A stretch of 20,129 nucleotides of DNA from positions 1 to 20,129 of the forward strand of contig UQRY01000030.1 in NCBI GenBank assembly GCA_900543675.1, given 5' to 3'. This document shows positions 1 through 6,135 of this stretch, one piece after another (position 1 is the first letter of the stretch; each line of letters opens with the position of its first letter). Under the pieces are notes generated by a model. It saw nothing but the letters and a program-made list of their open reading frames with translations, did not search any database and was not told the origin of the DNA. The DNA is from an uncultured Mycoplasmatota bacterium (lineage in GTDB: Bacteria > Bacillota_I > Bacilli_A > RF39 > UBA660). The translations under genes and the position numbers were made by a program.

Positions 1-172
1 TTTACCAAATTTTGGTTTTTTTAACAAATTTTTTTGAAAATTTTTAGCAAAAATTTTGAAGCCATTTTTTATCAATTCCTTATAAAATCAAGGCCTAAAG
101 TAAAAAAAATCGGGAAATTTTTGGACAATTTTTGGATAATAAAAAGAGATTTTTAGGAGATTATTTTGGATA
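1..172. other. AT-rich gene-free left edge with tandem 11-bp repeat
   Basis: No convincing open frame lies here. The stretch is extremely A+T rich and contains many short variants of AAATTTTTGG. The clearest pair is AATTTTTGGA at 116-125 and again at 127-136, exactly 11 bp apart, which is one helical turn. A palindrome CCAAATTTTGG sits at 5-15. Such spaced repeats upstream of a small DNA-binding protein gene could be operator or iteron sites, but nothing proves it. The element probably continues left of the window. Confidence 0.4.
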
Positions 173-200
173 TTGATTTATGAAAATGGTATGTTATAAT
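173..200 (+). promoter_or_regulatory. Sigma-A type promoter of the accessory operon
   Basis: TTGATT (173-178), a 16-bp spacer, then a perfect TATAAT (195-200) preceded by TG one base upstream (192-193), so it is an extended -10. It points at the small helix-turn-helix gene starting at 294. The predicted transcript begins near 207 and runs first through the hairpin at 247-265. Confidence 0.65.
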
Positions 201-246
201 ATTGTAAACTAGGAAAATTATGAAATTTGATGACTGGTTTATATAT

Positions 247-274
247 GAGAAGTTTTTGACTTCTCTTTTTTTAT
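247..274 (+). terminator. Leader hairpin with U-tract (attenuator-like)
   Basis: GAGAAGT (247-253) pairs with ACTTCTC (259-265) around a 5-nt loop and is followed by a run of T, the form of an intrinsic terminator. It lies between the promoter at 173-200 and the start codon at 294. It could therefore act as an attenuator, or end a transcript arriving from the left. No alternative antiterminator pairing was identified. Confidence 0.5.
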
Positions 275-293
275 TGTAAGAAAGGAGAATATA

Positions 294-563
294 ATGGATA
301 ACTTTATTATGATTCCTACAAGTTTAATTACTTTTAAGATGCCTAGAAGTGCAATGTTACTTCTAGGTATTTTATATTCTAATTCTAGACAATTAGGTTA
401 TGCTTATGGAACGAATAAATATTATGCTAAACAATTAAGTTGTTCTACTAGGACTATTACTAACCTATTAAAGTATTTAGTAAATAACAATTATATTACT
501 ATTGTTAATGGAAATAGTTTTAAAAGAAAAATATATATTAGAAATAATGTTCTAATTACTTAG
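294..563 (+). CDS. Small helix-turn-helix DNA-binding protein
   Basis: This encodes an 89-aa protein. Residues about 35-80 read as a winged-helix/MarR-like fold: a helix with YAKQLSCSTRTITNLLKYL, in which 'LSCSTRTITNLLKYLV' is a classic turn plus recognition helix. A short basic wing, 'YITIVNGNSFKRKIYI', follows. The arrangement resembles the N-terminal HTH of phage and plasmid replication initiators or replisome organisers, but the protein is too short to be a full initiator. The start is supported by GAAAGGAG eight to ten bases upstream. Together with the SSB-like, DUF3173-like and integrase genes downstream it belongs to an integrative element. It might regulate that element or be a remnant of a longer initiator. 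The family assignment comes from sequence reading only. Confidence 0.6.
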   Translation: MDNFIMIPTSLITFKMPRSAMLLLGILYSNSRQLGYAYGTNKYYAKQLSCSTRTITNLLKYLVNNNYITIVNGNSFKRKIYIRNNVLIT

Positions 564-569
564 TAAATA

Positions 570-589
570 GTTTCTAGGTATATAGAAAC
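570..589. repeat. Inverted repeat in the intergenic gap
   Basis: GTTTCTA (570-576) and TAGAAAC (583-589) form a 7-bp stem with a 6-nt loop, seven bases after the stop of the HTH gene. There is no U-tract on either strand, so it is more likely an mRNA 3' structure or a protein-binding site than a terminator. Confidence 0.4.
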
Positions 590-632
590 AGACTTCTTAC
601 ATAATAAATAAGTTAAATATATAAATTAAAAA

Positions 633-656
633 TATAATGATAAGATCTTGCAAGAT
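633..656 (+). promoter_or_regulatory. -10 element and operator-like palindrome before the SSB-like gene
   Basis: A perfect TATAAT lies at 633-638 without a good -35. A perfect 12-bp palindrome ATCTTGCAAGAT (645-656) covers the predicted transcription start. A palindrome at +1 of a mobile-element promoter is a typical repressor site, and the HTH protein encoded just upstream is a candidate ligand. This is inference; no binding protein can be named from sequence. Confidence 0.4.
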
Positions 657-676
657 GAGGTCTTTGGGAGGTGTTT

Positions 677-1126
677 ATGAAAATTAATGATTATATTTTA
701 GTGCATGGTAAAATAATTAATATTAAAAACAATATTGATGATAAATATATTTGGTTTGATATAGCAAAAGATGAATATTTTAAAGATAAGGATGGAAATT
801 TAAAAAATTATCCATCCTTTTTTAGTGCCAGAATACCTAAAACAATTGCAAATAAATATATTCTTGATACAAATATTGAAATTGTTGTAAAAGGTATTCC
901 TAAAGGTTATTTAGATAAAAATGGATATAGACAAAACTATATACATGCTACGGAAATTAATGGTGTAGAAACTAAAGAAGATATACTAAATCAAGTTATT
1001 AGTTATGATATCGATGGAATTATGTTATGGAACGGAAAAAGATGTGAATCGATTCCTACTACTAAAGAAGAACAATTAGAACTTCAGAAAATGATAAACG
1101 AAATATGCGGAAAGGATGATGAATAA
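677..1126 (+). CDS. OB-fold single-stranded-DNA-binding-like protein
   Basis: The product is about 149 aa. The ATG at 677 is chosen over an in-frame GTG at 671 because the ribosome site GGGAGG (666-671) overlaps that GTG and sits five bases before the ATG. The first ~105 residues look like an OB-fold of the SSB kind: 'VHGKIINIKNN' then a 'WFDIA' strand, 'FFSARIPKTIANKY', 'IEIVVKGIPKGYLDKNGYRQNYIHATEI'. This strand order matches small mobile-element SSB proteins. The C-terminal ~45 residues are acidic and end GKDDE, reminiscent of the acidic SSB tail. The stop overlaps the next start by one base (TAATG), so the two are translationally coupled. It likely protects single-stranded DNA during replication or transfer of the element. 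Confidence 0.55.
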   Translation: MKINDYILVHGKIINIKNNIDDKYIWFDIAKDEYFKDKDGNLKNYPSFFSARIPKTIANKYILDTNIEIVVKGIPKGYLDKNGYRQNYIHATEINGVETKEDILNQVISYDIDGIMLWNGKRCESIPTTKEEQLELQKMINEICGKDDE

Positions 1127-1356
1127 TGAATGCTAAAGAAACATTAGAATTAATTTCTAAACAATGGTGTAATTTGGATGATTTAATGAAATTATCTAAT
1201 CTTGGAATTAATAATGCTTTCAAGTTAAAGAAAGAAATAAAAACACTTTGTGAAGAAAAAGGCTACCTACTTCCAAAAGGTTTATTACCTATGTGTGAAG
1301 TGGTAGCTTATTTAAAAATTAATATTGATTACTTAAAAGAGATGAGTAACAACTAA
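1126..1356 (+). CDS. DUF3173-like small protein, probable recombination directionality factor
   Basis: The product is 76 aa, starting on an ATG that shares one base with the upstream stop codon. 'DLMKLSNLGINNAFKLKKEIKTLCEEKGYLLP' followed by 'KGLLPMCEVVAYLKI' fits the DUF3173 pattern: a helical DNA-binding domain with a basic middle helix and the motif of a short loop plus 'xxVxxYL'. DUF3173 proteins commonly lie immediately upstream of tyrosine integrases in Firmicutes integrative elements and are thought to act like excisionases. The same placement is seen here, 84 bp before the integrase start. The sequence is divergent, so the family call is moderately sure and the excision role is inferred from context. 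Confidence 0.55.
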   Translation: MNAKETLELISKQWCNLDDLMKLSNLGINNAFKLKKEIKTLCEEKGYLLPKGLLPMCEVVAYLKINIDYLKEMSNN

Positions 1357-1382
1357 TCGTAAACTAGTAAGACATTTTATTT

Positions 1383-1391
1383 TGTTATACA
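1383..1391 (+). promoter_or_regulatory. Possible extended -10 promoter for the integrase
   Basis: TG-T-TATACA (1383-1391) has the extended -10 form and would give a leader of about 40 nt before the integrase ATG at 1441. No recognisable -35 is present, so the integrase may instead be read only from the upstream operon. Confidence 0.3.
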
Positions 1392-1440
1392 ATTGGCTCG
1401 CATGATTGATTTATTTGTGTGGCCAGTAAAGGAGGATTAT

Positions 1441-2553
1441 ATGGCTGTTAAACAAGTAAGTAAAGAAGAAGCAACTAAAGATGGTCGCAGGTGGATATTT
1501 TATAATTATTTATATTTAAGTGATGGAACTAGAAAAAAATATAAATCTAAAAAGTTTGCGACTAGAAATGAAGCTGTTAAAGCCGAACAAAATTTTATGT
1601 CTAAAGTTGAGAAAAAAGAAATTAATGTTACAGACATGACTTTTAAAGATTTATATGAAGAATTTTACGCTTATAAATCAGATAAAGTCAAATCTACAAC
1701 CATGAGAACATATCGTGAAAGAATTACTTCTTTAAAGATGCTAGAAAAAGTAAAAGTAAGAGATTTTAATATTACTCATTATTTAAAATGGCGTACTATG
1801 ATTTCCAATAAACCAGTTGCTGTTAAAACTAAAAATCATTATCATAAGTTTTTAAAAGAAATTCTAAATTATGGAACAAAGTGGCATGACTTTAATTTTA
1901 CTTCTGTGTATAACAGAATGGAAAAGTTTACTGATCCTAACGCTGTACCAAAGGAAATGGATTATTACACTTATGAAGAATTTAAAAAGTTTATTGCTTG
2001 TGAAGATGATTTAAAGTTTATTTGTGTATTTGAAATATTATATTATTGTGGTCTTCGTAGAGGAGAACTTAGAGGTCTTACTTGGGATAACATTGATTTT
2101 GAAGATAAGACTTTATCTATCGTTAAAAATGTTGTAAATGAAAATGGCGATGGTGGTTATTGGAAGATTACTACTCCTAAAACTCGTACCTCTACTAGAA
2201 CAATACCAATGCCAGATATTTTAGTAGATCATTTAAAAGAATATAAAAAACAAGTTTCTAAATATTATAACTTTAATCAAAAATGGTTTGTCGTTGGTGA
2301 TGTTTCTCCCCTACACTCAGATGTTCTTAGAAAAAGAAAAAATAAAAATGCAATGAATGCTGGTTTAAAACAAATTAGAATTCATGATTTTAGACATTCT
2401 TGTGCATCTTTACTCATTAATAATGGTGCTAATATTATGATTGTTGCTAAATACTTAGGACATGCTAAAATTGATGAAACATTAAATACTTATTCTCACC
2501 TATTTAAAAATAAAATGGATGATATTGTTAATATGATGAATCACTTAAAATAG
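1441..2553 (+). CDS. int: Tyrosine recombinase / phage-type integrase
   Basis: The product is about 370 aa and should catalyse site-specific integration and excision of the element. The ATG at 1441 is chosen because a perfect AAAGGAGG (1428-1435) lies five bases upstream; an in-frame TTG at 1393 has no ribosome site. Domains in order: an N-terminal arm-DNA-binding domain of AP2-like type (residues about 15-55, 'RRWIFYNYLYLSDGTRKKY'), a SAM-like core-binding domain (about 65-165) and a C-terminal catalytic domain. All catalytic residues are visible: Arg in 'CGLRRGEL' (about 206), Lys in 'TPKT' (about 247), 'HDFRH' (about 315-319), His in 'LGH' (about 341) and the nucleophile Tyr in 'NTYSH' (about 351). 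It looks intact. Putative arm-site repeats follow at 2589-2610. It ends the operon and faces recG tail to tail. Confidence 0.93.
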   Translation: MAVKQVSKEEATKDGRRWIFYNYLYLSDGTRKKYKSKKFATRNEAVKAEQNFMSKVEKKEINVTDMTFKDLYEEFYAYKSDKVKSTTMRTYRERITSLKMLEKVKVRDFNITHYLKWRTMISNKPVAVKTKNHYHKFLKEILNYGTKWHDFNFTSVYNRMEKFTDPNAVPKEMDYYTYEEFKKFIACEDDLKFICVFEILYYCGLRRGELRGLTWDNIDFEDKTLSIVKNVVNENGDGGYWKITTPKTRTSTRTIPMPDILVDHLKEYKKQVSKYYNFNQKWFVVGDVSPLHSDVLRKRKNKNAMNAGLKQIRIHDFRHSCASLLINNGANIMIVAKYLGHAKIDETLNTYSHLFKNKMDDIVNMMNHLK

Positions 2554-2567
2554 TTGTTTATAAACAA
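2554..2567. repeat. 14-bp perfect palindrome at the integrase stop
   Basis: TTGTTTATAAACAA begins immediately after the integrase stop codon and runs into the A-tract of the following hairpin. Its role is unknown; it could be a recombinase or accessory-protein site at the element end. Confidence 0.4.
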
Positions 2568-2587
2568 AAAAAGACTTTTTCAAGTCT
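2565..2587 (-). terminator. Minus-strand intrinsic terminator beside the integrase
   Basis: On the minus strand AGACTT (2587-2582) pairs with AAGTCT (2577-2572) around GAAA, followed by seven T residues. It would stop minus-strand transcription leaving recG before it runs antisense into the integrase gene. It lies about 255 bp beyond the recG stop, so it probably belongs to the element rather than to recG. Confidence 0.65.
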
Positions 2588-2588
2588 C

Positions 2589-2610
2589 TGGGTACCTAGT
2601 TGGGTACCTA
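2589..2610 (+). repeat. Paired 10-bp direct repeat, candidate integrase arm sites
   Basis: TGGGTACCTA occurs at 2589-2598 and again at 2601-2610, 12 bp apart. Two further GTACC cores follow, at 2717-2721 and 2746-2750 (CGTACC). Spaced direct repeats next to int are the expected form of arm-type binding sites for integrases with an AP2-like N-terminal domain. The function is inferred from position and form. Confidence 0.5.
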
Positions 2611-2648
2611 AATTATATTTTAAAGGTCACAAACCCTTTGATACAAAC

Positions 2649-2671
2649 AAAAAGTGGAGCCTTGCGGCTCC
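2649..2671 (-). terminator. GNRA-loop hairpin with U-tract, probable recG terminator
   Basis: On the minus strand GGAGCC, loop GCAA, GGCTCC (2671-2656) is followed by ACTTTTTG. The 6-bp G/C stem closed by a GNRA tetraloop is a good intrinsic terminator. It lies about 170 bp beyond the recG stop and may be its native terminator. Confidence 0.55.
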
Positions 2672-2692
2672 TTCAGGGGGTTTTGGTTGAAT

Positions 2693-2748
2693 TACTCTCA
2701 CATTGAAACCGTAAGAGTACCATTTTACGTGAAGTATTACTTCACGTA
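2693..2748. repeat. Two consecutive inverted repeats near the presumed element boundary
   Basis: TACTCT (2693-2698) and AGAGTA (2714-2719) form one inverted repeat. TACGTGAAGT (2726-2735) and ACTTCACGTA (2739-2748) form a perfect 10-bp inverted repeat around ATT. Neither has a U-tract. They lie between the integrase end and recG, where the attachment site of an integrated element would be expected. The attachment core cannot be fixed because the other end is outside the window. Confidence 0.5.
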
Positions 2749-2841
2749 CCTTAATGATAATATAAATAAAAGTATAAGTCAATAAACTAAGTAAAAGAAA
2801 AAAGAAAATTCTTTACATATTTACATCGAACAAACTAAATT

Positions 2842-4836
2842 CTAATTATGATTAATGGAATCTATCAAGGATTTTTTTAATTCGTCTTCATCATAAGAAG
2901 TGTCAAGTAAATATTCTTGAGAATCTTTTTTCGCTTGAATTAAAATCTTATAATCTTGTTTTAAATTAGCAATTTTAAATGTCATATCCCCACTCTGCTT
3001 AGTACCAAACAAATCTCCATGACCACGTAATTTAAAATCTTCTTCACTGATTTCAAAGCCATCCGTTGTACGTTCCATTACCTCAAGACGCTTAGTGTCT
3101 GTGTTACTGATTAAAATACATTTACTTTCTAAGTTACTGCGTCCCACACGTCCACGCAATTGATGAAGCGTAGAAAGGCCAAAACGATTAGCATCAAAAA
3201 TTACCATCATAGTAGCATTAGGAACATCGACTCCCACTTCGATCACCGTTGTACTAATTAAAATTTGTACGCGATTATTTTTAAATTCGTCCATGATCGC
3301 ATCCTTAGCTCCACTAGCCATTTTTCCATGAACAATATCAATTTTATAACGTGAACCAAAAGCCAAATTCATTTTATCTCTAAGCTGTAATACATTCGTC
3401 AAATCCGAATTTTCACTCTCTTCAATCAAAGGTGCAATTACATAAATTTGATGATGTTGCTTCAACTCTTCATTCATCATCTCTAACACACTACGAAGTT
3501 CCGCTTCCGTTTTCACAAATGTCTTAACTGGTATTCTCCCCTTAGGCATCTCTTTAATCGTAGAAACATCCATATCTCCATAAATTGTAAGCGCATAAGT
3601 ACGAGGAATTGGAGTCGCACTCATATATAAAATATCTGGCATAACTCCCTTATTATTCAGTAAAGCACGTTGATTAACTCCAAAACGATGTTGCTCATCA
3701 GTGACAACTAATCCTAAGTTTTGATAAATAACATCTTCTTGAATCAAAGCATGAGTACCGATAATCATATCGATTTCACCATTCTTTAATCGTTTATATA
3801 CCTCTAATTTTTCCTTTTTAGGCTGTGACCCCTTTAACAACTCAACACGAATATCTGTCTTAGCAAACAACTGAACAATATTCTGATAATGTTGTGTCGC
3901 TAAAATTTCTGTAGGTGCCATCAAAGCACTCTGATAGCCACTTAGATAATTCAAATACATTGCAACAATAGAAACTATCGTTTTACCACTACCCACATCA
4001 CCTTGTAAAAGACGATTCATACGAGAAGTTTGATTCAAATCATGAAAAATTTCCTGAATAGCCTTCAACTGATCTCCAGTTAACGAAAAGGGAATAAGAT
4101 CCAAGACTTTTTTTAAATCCTCTTCCGTTAGAGAACGACCAATTCCTGACTTTTCCTTACGATGTAGTTCTTTCAAATAATTAATTTTAAACATAAAGGT
4201 AAATAATTCTTCATACTTCAAACGAATTTGTGCTTCTTTTAATTTTTCTAAAGTAGGAGGATTATGAACAATATTCAGTGCGGTTCGTTTATTGGAAAAG
4301 TGATATTTTTCTTGTAAATAATCCGGAATATAATCACTAATTTCTTTACCGTGAAATAAAATAGCCGTATTAATATACGTAGACAAATTCTTATTGGTTA
4401 AGCCATTAGTACAATGATAAACCGCCTCAATCTTCGCCTGATTATTCAAAAGACCAAATTTAATATCTGAAGCAGTCAAAATATTCTTAGCCCGATCAAA
4501 CTTACCAATCACGATAACATTAGTTCCAATCGTTAAATTATTTTTCATAAAAGCCCGATTAAAAATCGATACACCGATCACACCACTAGCGGTTACTAAA
4601 CGGAAATTCAACTTATTTAATCCAGCTTTAAAACGAAGTAAGATAGGTACACTTTCTACCTTACCATCCATAATTACTTTTTCATCGGCAGTTGCTTGAC
4701 TAAGGTCGCTTCTTTTTAATACGTCATAACGAAAAGGATAATGGGTAACTAAATCATCGATCGTATAAATTCCCAATTTATTTAGAAGCGTAACTGCCTT
4801 AGGACCGATTCCTTTAACTACAGATACATTGGACAT
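2842..4836 (-). CDS. recG: ATP-dependent DNA helicase RecG
   Basis: The product is 664 aa, close to the usual ~680. RecG remodels stalled replication forks and branch-migrates Holliday junctions. An N-terminal wedge/OB domain ('VVKGIGPKAVTLLNKLGI' at 6-23, 'THYPFRYD' at 31-38) is followed by superfamily 2 helicase domains. Walker A GDVGSGKT is at 279-286, the DEQH box at 380-383, SATPIPRT at 406-413, STTVIEVGVDVPNA about 528-541 and QLRGRVGR at 559-566. The C-terminal 'LRGHGDLFGTKQSG' is typical of RecG. GGAGGGG sits just before the start and an extended -10 lies about 25 bp upstream of it. The gene appears intact and housekeeping; a mobile element end abuts its 3' side. Confidence 0.97.
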   Translation of the reverse strand: MSNVSVVKGIGPKAVTLLNKLGIYTIDDLVTHYPFRYDVLKRSDLSQATADEKVIMDGKVESVPILLRFKAGLNKLNFRLVTASGVIGVSIFNRAFMKNNLTIGTNVIVIGKFDRAKNILTASDIKFGLLNNQAKIEAVYHCTNGLTNKNLSTYINTAILFHGKEISDYIPDYLQEKYHFSNKRTALNIVHNPPTLEKLKEAQIRLKYEELFTFMFKINYLKELHRKEKSGIGRSLTEEDLKKVLDLIPFSLTGDQLKAIQEIFHDLNQTSRMNRLLQGDVGSGKTIVSIVAMYLNYLSGYQSALMAPTEILATQHYQNIVQLFAKTDIRVELLKGSQPKKEKLEVYKRLKNGEIDMIIGTHALIQEDVIYQNLGLVVTDEQHRFGVNQRALLNNKGVMPDILYMSATPIPRTYALTIYGDMDVSTIKEMPKGRIPVKTFVKTEAELRSVLEMMNEELKQHHQIYVIAPLIEESENSDLTNVLQLRDKMNLAFGSRYKIDIVHGKMASGAKDAIMDEFKNNRVQILISTTVIEVGVDVPNATMMVIFDANRFGLSTLHQLRGRVGRSNLESKCILISNTDTKRLEVMERTTDGFEISEEDFKLRGHGDLFGTKQSGDMTFKIANLKQDYKILIQAKKDSQEYLLDTSYDEDELKKSLIDSINHN

Positions 4837-4859
4837 ATTACCCCTCCGTTTCCTTGCCT

Positions 4860-4888
4860 ATTATATCATAAATTGAAAAATTAGGAAA
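4860..4888 (-). promoter_or_regulatory. recG promoter
   Basis: On the minus strand a perfect TATAAT (4865-4860) is preceded by TG and one base, an extended -10. TTTCCT about 17 bp further upstream is a weak -35. The predicted leader is about 17 nt and contains the recG Shine-Dalgarno. Confidence 0.55.
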
Positions 4889-4988
4889 GAAAAAACCATA
4901 AACTTTACCAGGAAGAATGAACCTAACACCACAAAAAATCTACTAAACTTCAAGGAAAAAATAATATAAAAAAATTTTAAAAAAACTA

Positions 4989-5017
4989 TTGACAAATAAA
5001 ATCATTTCGATTAGTAT
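4989..5017 (+). promoter_or_regulatory. Promoter of the small RNA between recG and degV
   Basis: A perfect TTGACA (4989-4994), a 17-bp spacer and TAGTAT (5012-5017). It points away from recG and towards the degV 3' end, with no open frame downstream before the terminator at 5091-5125. Confidence 0.65.
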
Positions 5018-5023
5018 AAGACT

Positions 5024-5125
5024 CACCAATTCGAAATTGGCGAATTGGTCGCTAGTATCACACTAGCCAACCCCTTTTTATTCTTTTTAGGAGACCGTCC
5101 CAGGGGGTACGGTCTCTATTTTTTT
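5024..5125 (+). ncRNA. Candidate ~100-nt structured small RNA of unknown family
   Basis: A consensus promoter at 4989-5017 and a strong intrinsic terminator delimit a transcript of about 100 nt with no start codon and ribosome site. It folds into three hairpins. The first is ACCAATTCG (5025-5033) with CGAATTGGT (5041-5049), 9 bp, loop AAATTGG. The second is GCTAGT (5051-5056) with ACTAGC (5062-5067), loop ATCAC. The third is the terminator, GAGACCGT (5091-5098) with ACGGTCTC (5109-5116). Between hairpins two and three is a pyrimidine-rich single strand, CAACCCC then U-rich. Its ACCCC (5070-5074) could pair with GGGGT (5104-5108) in the terminator loop to make a pseudoknot, or with a purine-rich ribosome site of a target mRNA. 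SRP RNA, tmRNA, 6S and RNase P hallmarks are absent. The family is unknown; the existence of the transcript is inferred from promoter, structure and terminator. Confidence 0.6.
5091..5125 (+). terminator. Terminator of the small RNA
   Basis: The 8-bp stem GAGACCGT/ACGGTCTC has a loop containing CCCAGGGGGT, in which CCC can pair with GGG to extend the hairpin. TATTTTTTT follows. It is one of the strongest terminator signals in the window. Confidence 0.8.
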
Positions 5126-5135
5126 GTCTAAAAAC

Positions 5136-5167
5136 ATGACCACAGTTTGTTTATTTATTGTGGTCAT
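5136..5167 (-). terminator. degV terminator
   Basis: ATGACCACA (5136-5144) and TGTGGTCAT (5159-5167) form a 9-bp stem with a 14-nt loop. Read on the minus strand it is followed by GTTTTTAG, about 20 bp after the degV stop. It also has TTTT on the plus side, so it may back up the small-RNA terminator. Confidence 0.65.
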
Positions 5168-5184
5168 TTTCCTATAAATAAAAT

Positions 5185-6063
5185 TTATTTCTTAACAAGA
5201 GCTAATCCACACAAATCAGGACAACCATATGCCGCAACGACCGCACCAATTTCTCGTTCCAAAACCTGATCAAAATACTGGGATAGATAAGACTTTACCA
5301 CTTCCATATCCACATCCTTAGGATATAAGTTACCGACTACTACCCTCTGTAAATCATAATTCTTTATTGTCTCATCATTAACAATATCTTTTACCATTTG
5401 AAGCATTCCATTCTTACTAGAGCTACGAAAGATTTTTTTCAAATATAAATCACCGTTTTCGTGAAAATCGACTCTAAATTTAAGGGAAGTTAAATTAGCT
5501 AAACGTGTACTCCAAGAAAGAGCATGATCAACTAGATGAGAAGAAGAACGATCACGACCACTTTGCACATAACCACTAGCATCTGGTACATAAAAAGAAG
5601 TTTGGATTTTTTTCTTTAACTTTTCTAAAGCAGAACACAACTCTTTGCCACTCAAATTGCTGGTCAAAAGCTGTTGATAAATCACTTCATACAATAAAGT
5701 TCCACCAGTAGCTCCTGTTAAACTGTCAACAACATAAACCTGATTGGTATATTCTTCATTACAGATATCCGCTACCAATTGACTGATGTTCACACTTCCT
5801 TCACTAATTCCACTACTCATACTCAAATGAACAACATCTACTCCTGATGACAGCAATCTCCGAAACGTTTCCTCAAAGTCTCCCATCAATGGAGCAGAAG
5901 TATGATATCTATTTCCACTTTCTAACATTTCTCGATTACTAATTTCCTTACCATTATCTCGATAAGTATCCATCGAACTAGAAATTACCTGAGCAGGAAT
6001 AACGATGGTGTCCTCACGAGAAATTGGACAAATACCACTATCTACGGTTAATACTGTTTTCAT
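5185..6063 (-). CDS. DegV family fatty-acid-binding protein
   Basis: The product is 292 aa, the usual DegV length (~280-290). DegV/FakB-type proteins bind a single fatty acid and, in characterised Firmicutes, present it to the FakA kinase to make acyl-phosphate for phospholipid synthesis. Visible hallmarks: the N-terminal 'VDSG' followed by an 'IPAQVI' strand, 'TSAPLMGDFEETFRRLLSSGVDVVHLSMSSGISEGSVNI', in which the SSGISE loop binds the carboxylate, and 'VYVVDSLTGATGGTLL' (the DS-x-x-x-x-x-G motif). AGGAAG lies before the ATG. It follows PFOR by 55 bp but a terminator-like hairpin overlaps the PFOR stop, so co-transcription is partial at most. No fakA partner is in the window, and the bound lipid cannot be read from sequence. 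Confidence 0.88.
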   Translation of the reverse strand: MKTVLTVDSGICPISREDTIVIPAQVISSSMDTYRDNGKEISNREMLESGNRYHTSAPLMGDFEETFRRLLSSGVDVVHLSMSSGISEGSVNISQLVADICNEEYTNQVYVVDSLTGATGGTLLYEVIYQQLLTSNLSGKELCSALEKLKKKIQTSFYVPDASGYVQSGRDRSSSHLVDHALSWSTRLANLTSLKFRVDFHENGDLYLKKIFRSSSKNGMLQMVKDIVNDETIKNYDLQRVVVGNLYPKDVDMEVVKSYLSQYFDQVLEREIGAVVAAYGCPDLCGLALVKK

Positions 6064-6106
6064 ATTTATCTTCCTTTCTTTCTATCCTACGGCTTTTATC
6101 TCTAAA

Positions 6107-6135
6107 TGAAAAAAGAAGTTATTCCTCTACTTCTT
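6107..6135 (-). terminator. Terminator overlapping the PFOR stop
   Basis: On the minus strand AAGAAGT (6135-6129) pairs with ACTTCTT (6119-6113) around a 9-nt loop and runs into TTTTTTC. The stop codon lies at the base of the stem. The A/T-rich stem suggests partial termination ahead of degV. Confidence 0.45.

Noticed and set aside
1..172. Replication origin with iterons
   Set aside because: Only two good repeats are present and no initiator protein of proper length is encoded, so an origin call is not supported.
1393..1440. Upstream TTG start that would add 16 residues to the integrase
   Set aside because: No ribosome site precedes it, while a perfect AAAGGAGG precedes the ATG at 1441 at ideal spacing.
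5024..5125. Known housekeeping RNA (SRP RNA, 6S, tmRNA) or a riboswitch
   Set aside because: The conserved SRP tetraloop region, the 6S open bubble and the tmRNA acceptor/tag are absent, and no gene follows on the same strand for a riboswitch to control.
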